Assembly: GCF_036014015.1 (NCBI RefSeq) | Contig: NZ_CP107905.1 | Coordinates: forward strand, 6,758,001 to 6,822,000 | DNA: 64,000 bases | Direction: 5' to 3' | Source: Streptomyces sp. NBC_00457 | Lineage (GTDB): Bacteria; Actinomycetota; Actinomycetes; Streptomycetales; Streptomycetaceae | Program-made: the position numbers and the translations under genes | Part shown: in pieces, positions 25,346 to 34,008 of the stretch | Layout: every line of letters starts with the position of its first letter | How positions within the stretch are numbered: the stretch's first letter is position 1 | The notes under the pieces: model-generated | The model's database searches: none | Told to the model about the DNA's origin: nothing | What the model saw: only the letters and a program-made list of their open reading frames with translations

Positions 25346-26077
25346 ATGCGACTGTTCACGCCCGCCTCCCTCTGCCTCGCGGTGGCAGCCGCCCTTCTCC
25401 CCGCCGCGGCGCATGCGGACACCGAAGCCGCCTGTGCCGCCCCCGACGACGGCACCTTTCCCCTCATTACCCGCATCCACGGCGGCCCCGCCTCCTATGA
25501 AGCCGGCGGTGGCTACGGGACCTGGTCCCTCGACCTCACCAACACCACCGACCGGACCTGCTCCGGCATCCACCCGGTCGTCGTCCTCGTCGACGAACGG
25601 CACACGCTGAAGCCCTCGCAGCCCCGACTCGAGTTCTACGACGGACCCCGCCCGCGTCCGGTGCGCTTCGAGGCGACCGACGCCGACGAACTGGTCGGGG
25701 CCTTCGGGGGCGACCACGACGGCTTTCCCGGTTTCACCGTCGGCCCGGGCGGGACGGTCACCGTGAAGGTGAGGCTGGCGGTGACGTCGGACGCGGCGCC
25801 CAACCGGGTCACCGCGAACGCGGCCGTCGTACAGCGGCATGAGGACGACGGCGACTGGGTCGGCCAGTCCAACGACTACCGCTTCGGCATCGACGCCGAC
25901 CCGGAACCCACCCCGCCACCCGCCGACGCCTCCGCCCCGCCCACCACTCGCCCCCTCCCCTTCGCCGACGAACTCGCCCGCACCGGCCTCGGCACACCGC
26001 CCGGTGCCCTCGCCGCCACCGTCGCCTTCCTGCTCACCACGGGCGGCGCGCTGTACCTCGTACGCAGGCGCCGCTGA
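25346..26077 (+). CDS. Secreted wall-anchored protein with LARTG sortase signal
   Basis: About 243 aa. Signal peptide MRLFTPASLCLAVAAALLPAAAHA, an Ig/beta-rich ectodomain with two Cys (TEAACAA and DRTCSG), a Pro/Thr-rich wall-spanning linker (EPTPPPADASAPPTTRP), then LARTG, a hydrophobic span and RRRR. This is the class E sortase signal LAxTG with the full tripartite arrangement. ATG 25346 and GTG 25340 are both possible; neither has a clear ribosome site. The class E sortase at 13409 is a candidate anchor enzyme. Ectodomain function unknown. Confidence 0.85.
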   Translation: MRLFTPASLCLAVAAALLPAAAHADTEAACAAPDDGTFPLITRIHGGPASYEAGGGYGTWSLDLTNTTDRTCSGIHPVVVLVDERHTLKPSQPRLEFYDGPRPRPVRFEATDADELVGAFGGDHDGFPGFTVGPGGTVTVKVRLAVTSDAAPNRVTANAAVVQRHEDDGDWVGQSNDYRFGIDADPEPTPPPADASAPPTTRPLPFADELARTGLGTPPGALAATVAFLLTTGGALYLVRRRR

Positions 26078-26197
26078 GCCGGGAACCTCAGGACGCCCGA
26101 CGGCGTTCGTGTCACTGACGGCGGGACGAGCCGAGCCGTCGGCTCATCGTGCCCAACTGCTGATTCCGTACGACGACTTGACCGGGGGGCAAGAGGC

Positions 26198-26602
26198 GTG
26201 CAGCAGCACCGCGCACACCCCACGCGCCAGGCCGCCGTCGTGGTCTCCGCGCTGCTCGCGGTCCTGACCTTCCTCCTGCCGGTGTCGGCCAAGTCGGTGC
26301 CGGCGTCCCGCCCGTCCTCGGCGGGCACGGCCGCGACAGTGACCGCGCAGGCGTCCGCGACCGCCGACGCGCAGCGAACCGTCGCCGTGGCGCGTCCCGT
26401 TCTCGGCCAAGCCGACGCCGTGCCGTACCCGTTCCACGGCTTCCTGGGCCCTGGCGCCGGGGACGCGGCCCCGCACCGCGCTGTCGGTGGGCCCCCTGCG
26501 GCCGTGGTGGCCGCGGACGCAGGAGCGAGCCGGGGCGCCCATGCGTGTCGCCCGCGTGGCCCGCCGTCCCGATGGAGCACCGAAGTCCGTATCGACGCCT
26601 GA
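26198..26602 (+). CDS. Possible small secreted or membrane protein upstream of secDF
   Basis: 134 aa from GTG 26198, with a purine-rich GGCAAGAGG directly upstream. Residues 10-32 (RQAAVVVSALLAVLTFLLPV) form one hydrophobic span or signal peptide; the rest is Ala/Pro/Arg-rich without motifs. It ends 63 bp before secDF on the same strand. The last third looks weakly coding, so the true 3' end could be frameshifted. Function unknown. Confidence 0.45.
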   Translation: MQQHRAHPTRQAAVVVSALLAVLTFLLPVSAKSVPASRPSSAGTAATVTAQASATADAQRTVAVARPVLGQADAVPYPFHGFLGPGAGDAAPHRAVGGPPAAVVAADAGASRGAHACRPRGPPSRWSTEVRIDA

Positions 26603-26664
26603 CCGTTCGCCTCCGCGCCCGGCGCAGACGTCGACTCCGTCTGCCTGCCCATCGTGGAGAACTC

Positions 26665-29007
26665 ATGTCTCGTGCGCCCATGTGGCGGGCGATCGTCGCC
26701 CTAGGTGTGATCGCCGCCTCGCTCTTCTTCGCTCTCACCCAGTCCGCCCGCCTCGGCCTCGACCTGCGCGGCGGCACCCAGATCGTCCTGGAGACCAAGG
26801 ACTCACCCGTCGTCGAGGCCGATGCCGAATCGACCCAGCGGGCTCTGGAGGTGCTCCGCCAGCGGGTCGACGCGCTCGGCGTGTCCGAGCCGAGCCTGTA
26901 CCGGTCCGGACAGCAGCGGATCTTCGTCGAGCTGCCCGGCCTGCAGGACCCGCGCGAGGCCGCTGAAGTCATCGGCCGCACCGCGCAGTTGACCGTCCAC
27001 CCGGTGCAGGGCGCGACGGACAAACAGGACGAGAACAAGGGCAAGCCGGCCGAGGACGGCTCGCGCACCCTGGCCGACCCCGACCAGAAAGGGGCGTTCC
27101 TCAAGCTCGGGCCCACCGCCCTCACCGGCGAGGGCGTCAAGGACGCCGAGGCCGTGCTCGACCAGCAGCAGATGTCGGGCTGGATGGTCGACCTCACCTT
27201 CCGCGGGCAGGCAGGCAAGGACTGGGCACGGGTCACCGGGGCGGCGGCCTGTGCCCCGCAGGGCGCCCCCGAGCGGCGCGTCGCCATCGTCCTGGACGGC
27301 AAGATCCTCTCGGCGCCCGGCGTCAACGCGGACGTGGCGTGCAAGGTCGGCATCTCCGGCGGCTCCACGCAGATCACCGGCGGCTTCGGCCGGGAAGAGG
27401 CGCGCGATCTGGCCGCGCTCGTCAAGGGCGGTGCGCTGCCGGTGCCCGTAGAGGTCGTGGAACAGCGCACCGTCGGCCCCACGCTCGGTGCCGACGCCAT
27501 CGCCGCCGGCACCCAGGCAGCGATCATCGGGCTCGCCCTGACGGGGCTGTTCATCCTCGTCGTCTACCGGCTGCTCGGCGCCCTGGCCACCATCGCGCTC
27601 GCGCTGTACGGGCTGATCTCCTACGCCGCACTGGTCGCCCTGGGCGCGACCCTGACCCTGCCCGGACTCGCCGGTTTCGTCCTGGCGATCGGCATGGCGG
27701 TGGACGCGAACGTGCTGGTCTTCGAGCGTGCCCGCGAGGAGTATCTGGCAGTCCGCGCCCTGAAGTCGGCCTCGGCGCGCCTGGACAAGCCGCTGCGCAC
27801 CGCCTTCGGCAAGACGTGGAGCGCGGTCGTCGACTCGAATGTGACCACGCTGCTCGCGTCCGGGCTGCTCTTCTTCTTCGCCACCGGACCCGTCAAGGGC
27901 TTCGGCGTCACGCTCTCCATCGGTGTCCTCGTCTCGATGATCTCGGCCCTGGTCATCACCCGGGTCCTCGCCGACTTCGCGATCCGGCGCCGCTTCGTGC
28001 GGGGCCGGCCCGGCCTGACCGGGATCACCTCCACCGGCCGGGTGCGCGCCTGGCTCGCGCACCGCGAACCCCGCCTGGTGCACCACCGGCGCCGCTGGCT
28101 CGGCGTCAGCGCGCTGCTGATCGTGGTCGCCGTCGCCGGAATCGGCCTGCGTGGCCTGGACTTCGGGGTGGAGTTCACCGGCGGGCGCCTGGTGCAGTAC
28201 AGCACCAGCAGGCCCGTGGACGTGGACGCGGCGCGCACGGCGGTCACGGAGGCCGGGTTCCCGCGCGCGTTGGTGCAGGAGTCGGGGGACGGGGACATCT
28301 CGGTCCGCACCGGTGAGCTGAGCAACGACCAGCAGCACACGATCAGAACGGCGCTGGCGAAGGAGGGCGGCGAGGTCACCGTCGAGCGGGACGAGCTGAT
28401 CGGCCCGAGCCTCGGCGACGAACTGCGCCGGAACGCGCTCATCGCGCTCGGCATCGCCGTCGCGGCCCAGCTGATCTACCTCAGCGTGCGGTTCCGGTGG
28501 ACGTTCGCCGCTGCGGCCGTATCGGCCATGGTGCACGACGTGCTGCTCGTGGTGGGCCTGTTCGCCTGGCTCGGCAAGCCCGTCGACAGCGTCTTCCTGG
28601 CGGCCCTGCTCACGATCATCGGGTACTCCGTCAATGACACCGTCGTCGTCTTCGACCGGGTGCGCGAGGCGCGCCGCCGCGATCCGGCGGCGGACCTGGA
28701 AACCACCGCGAACAAGGCCGTCATCCAGACGCTGCCGCGCACGGTGAACACCGGTATGGGCGCGCTGTTCATCCTGGCAGCCTTGGCCGTGCTCGGCCGT
28801 GACTCCCTCGCGGACTTCTCCCTGGCACTGATCGCCGGCGTGGTGATCGGTATGGCGTCGACGGTGTTCACCGCGGTGCCGATCGCCGTGCAACTCGAGG
28901 GCCGCCGACCGGCGCCTCCAGTGCGTCCCAAGCGCAGCGAGGACAGCGGAGCGCGCAGTCCGCTGGAGCGACGCGGGCGGGCGCGGGGTTCAGGCGCTGT
29001 GGTGTGA
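26665..29007 (+). CDS. secDF: Fused protein-export subunit SecDF
   Basis: 780 aa in one chain; the ATG at 26665 has GGAG about 7 nt upstream. SecD half: GLDLRGGTQIVLE, the P1-like region, GMAVDANVLVFERAREE and six TM segments. SecF half: FTGGRLVQYS, then YSVNDTVVVFDRVREARR and six more spans. SecDF uses the proton gradient to pull exported proteins from SecYEG. Actinobacteria usually carry separate housekeeping secD and secF near the ruvC/relA region, so this fused copy is probably an additional paralog; that it is extra is inference. The C terminus ends in an Arg-rich tail. Confidence 0.93.
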   Translation: MSRAPMWRAIVALGVIAASLFFALTQSARLGLDLRGGTQIVLETKDSPVVEADAESTQRALEVLRQRVDALGVSEPSLYRSGQQRIFVELPGLQDPREAAEVIGRTAQLTVHPVQGATDKQDENKGKPAEDGSRTLADPDQKGAFLKLGPTALTGEGVKDAEAVLDQQQMSGWMVDLTFRGQAGKDWARVTGAAACAPQGAPERRVAIVLDGKILSAPGVNADVACKVGISGGSTQITGGFGREEARDLAALVKGGALPVPVEVVEQRTVGPTLGADAIAAGTQAAIIGLALTGLFILVVYRLLGALATIALALYGLISYAALVALGATLTLPGLAGFVLAIGMAVDANVLVFERAREEYLAVRALKSASARLDKPLRTAFGKTWSAVVDSNVTTLLASGLLFFFATGPVKGFGVTLSIGVLVSMISALVITRVLADFAIRRRFVRGRPGLTGITSTGRVRAWLAHREPRLVHHRRRWLGVSALLIVVAVAGIGLRGLDFGVEFTGGRLVQYSTSRPVDVDAARTAVTEAGFPRALVQESGDGDISVRTGELSNDQQHTIRTALAKEGGEVTVERDELIGPSLGDELRRNALIALGIAVAAQLIYLSVRFRWTFAAAAVSAMVHDVLLVVGLFAWLGKPVDSVFLAALLTIIGYSVNDTVVVFDRVREARRRDPAADLETTANKAVIQTLPRTVNTGMGALFILAALAVLGRDSLADFSLALIAGVVIGMASTVFTAVPIAVQLEGRRPAPPVRPKRSEDSGARSPLERRGRARGSGAVV

Positions 29008-29039
29008 GGGCGCCCTGGGCATGGAGGTCCGCGACCGGG

Positions 29040-29087
29040 ATGATGAGCGAGCTGGACACGGCGATCGCCAGGGGGAGTGACAGCTGA
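29040..29087 (+). CDS. Possible 15-codon leader ORF coupled to monooxygenase
   Basis: MMSELDTAIARGSDS runs from 29040 and its TGA shares one base with the ATG of the next gene (TGATG). It could couple translation or be chance. No ribosome site of its own is clear. Confidence 0.25.
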   Translation: MMSELDTAIARGSDS

Positions 29088-30553
29088 TGAGAGCGTGTGT
29101 GGTCGGGGCCGGCCCCGGGGGAATCGTCACCGCCAAGGTGCTGCTGGAGAACGGCTTCGACGTCACGGTCTTCGACAAGTACCAGCAGGTCGGCGGGATC
29201 TGGTCAGCGCAGGGCTGCTACGACGGGCTGGCCAACCAGTCCGCGCTCCGTATCTTCGAGTTCGCGGACCTGCCCAACCGCCTGCACTTCGCCGGCGCGG
29301 TGGACACGCAACGCTACCTGGAGGACTACGCCAAGACCTTCGGTGTACTGGACCGCGTCCGGTCCGGTACCGAGGTGATCTCCATCAGGCCGGTGGAGGG
29401 GCCCGGGCGGGCGGGCGCCTCCGGCTGGTCGGTCGACTCCCGGCCCGCCGGGGACAAGGCGGCGGACGTTCATCGCGAGACATTCGACTACGTCGTTGTC
29501 GCCAGCGGGGCTCATCATCATCCCCGACTGCCCGAGCTGCCCGGGCGTGAGTCGTTCCGTGGGACCGTGCTGCACTCCAACGAGGTGCGGGCCGGGACAT
29601 TCGCGGGGCGGCGCGTCGTCGTCGTGGGCGGCGGCAAGTCCGCATTGGACCTGATCACCCGCGCCGCACGCGAGGCGGCCTCGGCCACGATCGTGCAGCG
29701 CAAGGTGAACTGGATGATCCCCGAGCGGCTCCTGCTCGGACTGGTCGGCTACAAGTGGATCCTGTTCACCCGGTTCGGCGAGGCGCTCCTGCCCCGCTAC
29801 CACGATCCGGCCTGCGTCCGCCCGATCGACCGCATCGACGAGCGGGCCAAGCGGGCCCTGTGGTGGCTCATCACCCGCGACATGCTGCTTTCCACCGGGC
29901 TGTACCGGCTGCCGAGACATCTGCGGCCCGCTCACGCGCTCCCCTTCCACCTCGCCCACGCGGGAGTGATGCCACGCGGCTACGCGCGGGCCGTCCGCCG
30001 CGGCCTGATCGCCCCCAAGGTCAGTGCCGTCGAGGCGTACACCGACAAGGGGCTGCGACTGGCGACCGGCGAGGAAGTGGCGGCGGATGTCATCGTGTTC
30101 GCCACCGGGCATCACAAGACCTTCCCGTTCCTGGACTCGAGCGTGCGCGTGCACGATTCCGACGGGAGGCTGCGGCTCTACCGAGGCATCGTGCCACCCG
30201 GCGCCGACCGGCTGGGGTTCGTCGGTTTCCGGCAGGTCTTCAACAACATCATGGGCGTGGAACTCACCGCGCACTGGCTGACCCGTCATTTCCGGGCGAC
30301 GCTGCGCACCACCCCGGGCGAGCAGGGGATGATCGAGGCCATCGACGCTCGCCTGGCCTGGCAGGAGCAGGTACTGCCAGGCTCCGGCGGCTACGACTTC
30401 GGCCCCTACGACATCCACTGCGCGGACGAACTCCTGCACGACATGGGGTTGCCATCCCGCCGCGCCGGCAACCTGCTGGCCGAATACCTGCTTCCCGGCG
30501 GAGTGGCACACCGCTACGCGGGCCTGACTCGATCGGTCATCGGTACCGGGTGA
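29087..30553 (+). CDS. FAD/NAD(P)-dependent flavin monooxygenase
   Basis: 488 aa. FAD-binding GAGPGGIVTAKVLL at the N terminus, VGGIW after the first strand, second Rossmann motif VVVVGGGKSALDL for NADPH, and the FATGHH motif near residue 340. This is the class B flavoprotein monooxygenase layout; the family fingerprint FxGxxxHxxxF is not evident, which argues for a distant member. Substrate unknown. ATG 29087 has GGGAG about 9 nt upstream. The FAD site and size suggest a soluble enzyme. Confidence 0.88.
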   Translation: MRACVVGAGPGGIVTAKVLLENGFDVTVFDKYQQVGGIWSAQGCYDGLANQSALRIFEFADLPNRLHFAGAVDTQRYLEDYAKTFGVLDRVRSGTEVISIRPVEGPGRAGASGWSVDSRPAGDKAADVHRETFDYVVVASGAHHHPRLPELPGRESFRGTVLHSNEVRAGTFAGRRVVVVGGGKSALDLITRAAREAASATIVQRKVNWMIPERLLLGLVGYKWILFTRFGEALLPRYHDPACVRPIDRIDERAKRALWWLITRDMLLSTGLYRLPRHLRPAHALPFHLAHAGVMPRGYARAVRRGLIAPKVSAVEAYTDKGLRLATGEEVAADVIVFATGHHKTFPFLDSSVRVHDSDGRLRLYRGIVPPGADRLGFVGFRQVFNNIMGVELTAHWLTRHFRATLRTTPGEQGMIEAIDARLAWQEQVLPGSGGYDFGPYDIHCADELLHDMGLPSRRAGNLLAEYLLPGGVAHRYAGLTRSVIGTG

Positions 30554-30658
30554 TCGACGGGGTCGAGATCACCGCTTCCTGACTACGCTGGGGGCGTCGG
30601 TACGCCGTGGTTCCGGCGCCCCCGCACATGCACGCACGTACGGCAGGAGAACCCGCAC

Positions 30659-31438
30659 ATGGCAGACCGCAAGCCCATCGAGTCATGGCTCACCGACATG
30701 GACGGTGTGCTCATTCACGAGGGCGTTCCGATCCCCGGTGCCGACGCGTTCCTGAAGAAGCTGCGTGAGTCCGGGAAGCCCTTCCTGGTCCTCACCAACA
30801 ACTCGATGTACACCCCGCGCGACCTGCACGCCCGGCTGCGCCGCATGGGCCTTGAGGTGCCGATCGAGTCCATCTGGACCTCGGCGCTGGCCACCGCACA
30901 GTTCCTGGACGACCAGCGGCCCGGCGGGTCCGCGTACGTCATCGGCGAGGCCGGCCTGACCACCGCGCTGCACGACATCGGCTACATCCTCACCGACCAC
31001 GAGCCCGATTACGTCGTCCTCGGCGAGACCCGGACTTATTCGTTCGAGGCCATGACCAAGGCCGTACGGCTGATCCTGGGCGGTGCCCGCTTCATCTGCA
31101 CCAACCCCGACGAGACCGGCCCCTCCACCGAGGGCCCGCTGCCCGCCACCGGCGCCGTCGCCGCGCTGATCACCCAGGCGACCGGAAAGAAGCCGTACTT
31201 CGCGGGCAAGCCGAACCCGCTGATGATGCGCACCGGGCTGAACGCGATCGGCGCGCACTCCGAGACCAGCGCGATGATCGGCGACCGCATGGACACGGAC
31301 GTGCTGGCCGGCATGGAGGCCGGGATGCAGACCTTCCTGGTGCTCACCGGGCTGACACGGCCCGAGCAGGTCGAGGACTTTCCCTACCGGCCGTCGAAGG
31401 TCGTCGACTCCATCGCCGACCTCGTCGACCGGGTCTGA
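30659..31438 (+). CDS. HAD-IIA phosphatase, NagD-like
   Basis: 259 aa, starting 105 bp after the monooxygenase. HAD motif I is DMDGVLIHEG (nucleophile and acid Asp), motif II LTNNS, motif III Lys in FAGKPNPLM, motif IV MIGDRMDTDVLAG; the C2 cap between motifs II and III fits subclass IIA. NagD-type enzymes dephosphorylate ribonucleoside monophosphates, phosphoglycolate-like metabolites or p-nitrophenyl phosphate. Cytosolic. Start ATG 30659 follows GGAGAA about 10 nt upstream. Confidence 0.92.
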   Translation: MADRKPIESWLTDMDGVLIHEGVPIPGADAFLKKLRESGKPFLVLTNNSMYTPRDLHARLRRMGLEVPIESIWTSALATAQFLDDQRPGGSAYVIGEAGLTTALHDIGYILTDHEPDYVVLGETRTYSFEAMTKAVRLILGGARFICTNPDETGPSTEGPLPATGAVAALITQATGKKPYFAGKPNPLMMRTGLNAIGAHSETSAMIGDRMDTDVLAGMEAGMQTFLVLTGLTRPEQVEDFPYRPSKVVDSIADLVDRV

Positions 31439-31541
31439 AACCCGGTTCCCACGAAATCCAACTCGTACGGAGCAGCGCGGCCCGGCTGAGGATGCGCGGC
31501 CGGGCCCCGCGGGGGAGCCTCCTGACTACGGGAGGTTCATG

Positions 31542-32150
31542 ATGGGTCCACTGAAAGTCACTCTCTGTGCGGGCGCGGCGATCTTCGCGGCGCTCACCCC
31601 GGCCGCCCACGCGGCGGACGGAGGCGGCCTCTCGGTGACCCCGGCGTCCCCCGCCCCCGGTACCGACATCGCCCTCAGAACCACCGGCTGCTCCACGACC
31701 ACCGCCACCGCGGCCTCACCGGCCTTCGTCGCCGACGCCCGCCTCACCGGCCCCGGCGGCACGCTCGTCGGGGAGACCCGCGTCAGCTCCTCGGTCAGGG
31801 CGGGTACGTACGACGTGCGGGTCAGCTGCGGGGGCGGGCAGACGAGGGGCGCCCTGACCGTCGTAGCGAAAACGCCACTGAAGACACCACCGAAGGCGCA
31901 GCCGGACATGCCATCGGAGACGCAGCCGTCGGCCCCGCACCACCCCACCGCCCCCGCCTCCTCACCCGTGGCCCCCGTCCAGGCGGGCGGCGGTGGTGCG
32001 GCCCGGCTCGGTGCCGAAGCCGAGGCGGATGCCGAGGCCGACGAGGCAGGGCCCGGTACGGGGCACGCGGTGACCGGGCTGGTGCTGGCGGGTGTCGCCG
32101 CGGTCGCCGTGGCGCTGCGCGGCGCCCGCCGGAGCCGCGGAACGGACTGA
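31542..32150 (+). CDS. Secreted or membrane protein paired with class F sortase
   Basis: 202 aa; of two adjacent ATGs, 31542 is spaced 6 nt from GGAGG (31531-31535). Signal peptide ends near AAHA-AD, followed by a beta-rich domain (one Cys pair, TTGCS and VSCGG), a Pro/Thr/Ser linker, and a C-terminal hydrophobic span (VTGLVLAGVAAVAVAL) before RRSRG. No LPxTG or LAxTG is present; GPGTG sits where a sorting motif would be. The sortase gene follows after 6 bp, so this is its probable substrate. Confidence 0.8.
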   Translation: MGPLKVTLCAGAAIFAALTPAAHAADGGGLSVTPASPAPGTDIALRTTGCSTTTATAASPAFVADARLTGPGGTLVGETRVSSSVRAGTYDVRVSCGGGQTRGALTVVAKTPLKTPPKAQPDMPSETQPSAPHHPTAPASSPVAPVQAGGGGAARLGAEAEADAEADEAGPGTGHAVTGLVLAGVAAVAVALRGARRSRGTD

Positions 32151-32156
32151 CCGGCG

Positions 32157-32816
32157 ATGTCCGAGCGCTCCTCGGGTACCGGCCGCCTCACGACGGGGCT
32201 GGTCTGGGCGGTGCTGCTGCTCGGGCTGTGGCTGTGGGGGCGGGAGGTCACCGACGTACGGCACGGGACAGCCACACCCACCACCGGCGACATGGCGGCG
32301 GTCGGCCGCCCGCCGGACGCCGAACTGCCGCCCGCCGCCCGGCCGTTGAAGGCCGCGATGCCGCAGCGCATCGACATCCCCGACCTGGGAGTGCAGGCCC
32401 CCGTCGTGGCCCGCGGGCTCGACGCGCACGGCGCCGTCGACGCACCGCCCCTCGACCAGCCCGGAGTGGTCGGCTGGTACGCGGGGGGCGCGAAACCCGG
32501 CGCCGCGGGCACCGCGCTCATGGTCGGACACGCCGACACCGAGACCCGCCCCGCCGTCTTCCACAAGATCAGCTCTCTGCAGCCCGGCGCGACGGTCCGC
32601 GTCATCCGCGACGACGGCAGGATCGCCGAGTTCACCGTCGACGACATCCAGGTGGTGACCCGCGACCACTTCGACGCCCATCAGGCCTACGGCCCCCATC
32701 ACACCGGCCGCCCCGAGCTACGGCTGATCACCTGCGGCGGCACCTTCGACCGACAGAGCCGCAGCTATACGGCAAACGTGATCGTGTCGGCGTACCTGAC
32801 GAGGACAGGCTCCTGA
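32157..32816 (+). CDS. Class F sortase
   Basis: 219 aa. One N-terminal membrane span (LVWAVLLLGLWLWG), a linker, then the sortase barrel with catalytic His in MVGHADT, Cys in LITCGGTFD and Arg in SRSYTANV. The TCGG...Y form and actinobacterial setting indicate class F. Follows the putative substrate by 6 bp, forming an operon of two genes. It would anchor a specific protein to the wall. Confidence 0.9.
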   Translation: MSERSSGTGRLTTGLVWAVLLLGLWLWGREVTDVRHGTATPTTGDMAAVGRPPDAELPPAARPLKAAMPQRIDIPDLGVQAPVVARGLDAHGAVDAPPLDQPGVVGWYAGGAKPGAAGTALMVGHADTETRPAVFHKISSLQPGATVRVIRDDGRIAEFTVDDIQVVTRDHFDAHQAYGPHHTGRPELRLITCGGTFDRQSRSYTANVIVSAYLTRTGS

Positions 32817-33058
32817 CGATTCCGGAGTCACCCGGCCCGGTCGACGGCCCGCTCCCCCTGAAGCCGCCGACCGGGCTGGTCCTCGACCGCGCGCGCTCGG
32901 GCTGCGGGAGTAACCCGGTGACCGGCGCGGGAGGCTTGGAAGCCACAGTGGGGGGACGACTGGCCGGGGACTGGGGCCGTCGAGGACGACTGTAGAACGA
33001 AAAACGCTGCCCGGCATAGAGCTTGCAGGTGGTGCAGGGGTCTGGGTGGTGCAGGGGT

Positions 33059-33844
33059 CTACGCGGGCCCACCGACCGTTCCCCCGCTCTCCCCGCCCTC
33101 CCCGCGCAACTCCGCGTCATCCGCGACCCGTTCGATGACAGCGCTCGCCACCCGGTCGATCGGAAGCCTGCGCCGGCGCGCGTACTGCCGCAGGGCCGCG
33201 AACGCGTCGTCCGCCCCCGTGCCCCAGCGCTCCGCCAGCATCCCCTTCGCCTGCTCGATCCGCACCCGGCTGGACAGGGCCTCCTGCAACTGCCCGGCCA
33301 GCGTGCGGTACTGCACATACGCGCGATGGTTCTGCAGTCCTACGGCGGCGGCGTCGGCCAGCGCCTGGGCCAGCGCCAGTTCCGTCTCACCGGCACGCCC
33401 GTCGTGCTCGGGGGGCGTCGGCACGAACACATTGAGCGCGCCGAGCAGTGTCTCGCGGCGGCGCAGCGGCACCGCATACGTCGCCATGACGTCGTGCCGC
33501 AGCGCCCGCTCGGTGAAGTCCGGCCAGCGGGCGTCGGCGTGGGCGAGCCGGATGGACACCGGCGGCACCGGCTGCCCGGAGCTGTAGCTGTCCAGGCAGG
33601 GCCCGCCGCCGTGCTGCGCCTCCAGCAGGTCGAGGGCGACCTCCTGCTGCCGGCTGCTCCCGGCCAGCGACACCGCCCGCCCGCCGTCGATCAGCATGAT
33701 CCCGGCCGCCCGCGCGGCCAGCAGTTCTACACAGTGGTCCGAGATCACCTGTAAGTAGCGCGTGGCCTCGAAGGCGTCGGTGAGGGTGTCCGCCGCCTCC
33801 ACGAGAGCCTGAGCGAGCTGTATCTCCCGGCCGGTGTGCTGCAT
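33059..33844 (-). CDS. GAF and ANTAR domain regulator
   Basis: 261 aa. GAF domain (about residues 10-160, GIMLIDGGRAVSLAGSS, TYAVPLRRRETLLGALNVF) followed by the RNA-binding ANTAR domain (about 180-240, EALSSRVRIEQAKGMLAERW, ADDAFAALRQYARRR). Such proteins sense a ligand or signal and antiterminate transcription by binding paired hairpins in the leader RNA. Very common in Streptomyces; the target is not evident here. Confidence 0.9.
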   Translation of the reverse strand: MQHTGREIQLAQALVEAADTLTDAFEATRYLQVISDHCVELLAARAAGIMLIDGGRAVSLAGSSRQQEVALDLLEAQHGGGPCLDSYSSGQPVPPVSIRLAHADARWPDFTERALRHDVMATYAVPLRRRETLLGALNVFVPTPPEHDGRAGETELALAQALADAAAVGLQNHRAYVQYRTLAGQLQEALSSRVRIEQAKGMLAERWGTGADDAFAALRQYARRRRLPIDRVASAVIERVADDAELRGEGGESGGTVGGPA

Positions 33845-34008
33845 GCCCGCGCACTCCCCTTCGTGTGTCTCTGCGCCCTCCTCTCAGGCGCGCGCCTCCC
33901 CAGACCATCGGGGCTGTAACAGCTCTCCGACAAGGCTCGGGCGGCCTCGTGGGCGCCGCGTTACGTATGTCAGGATTGAGACTCGAACGGTGCACCCAAG
34001 GGGGGTGG

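Noticed and set aside
26803..28893. 696 aa minus-strand frame
   Set aside because: Antisense shadow of secDF; low-complexity His/Gln/Gly composition.
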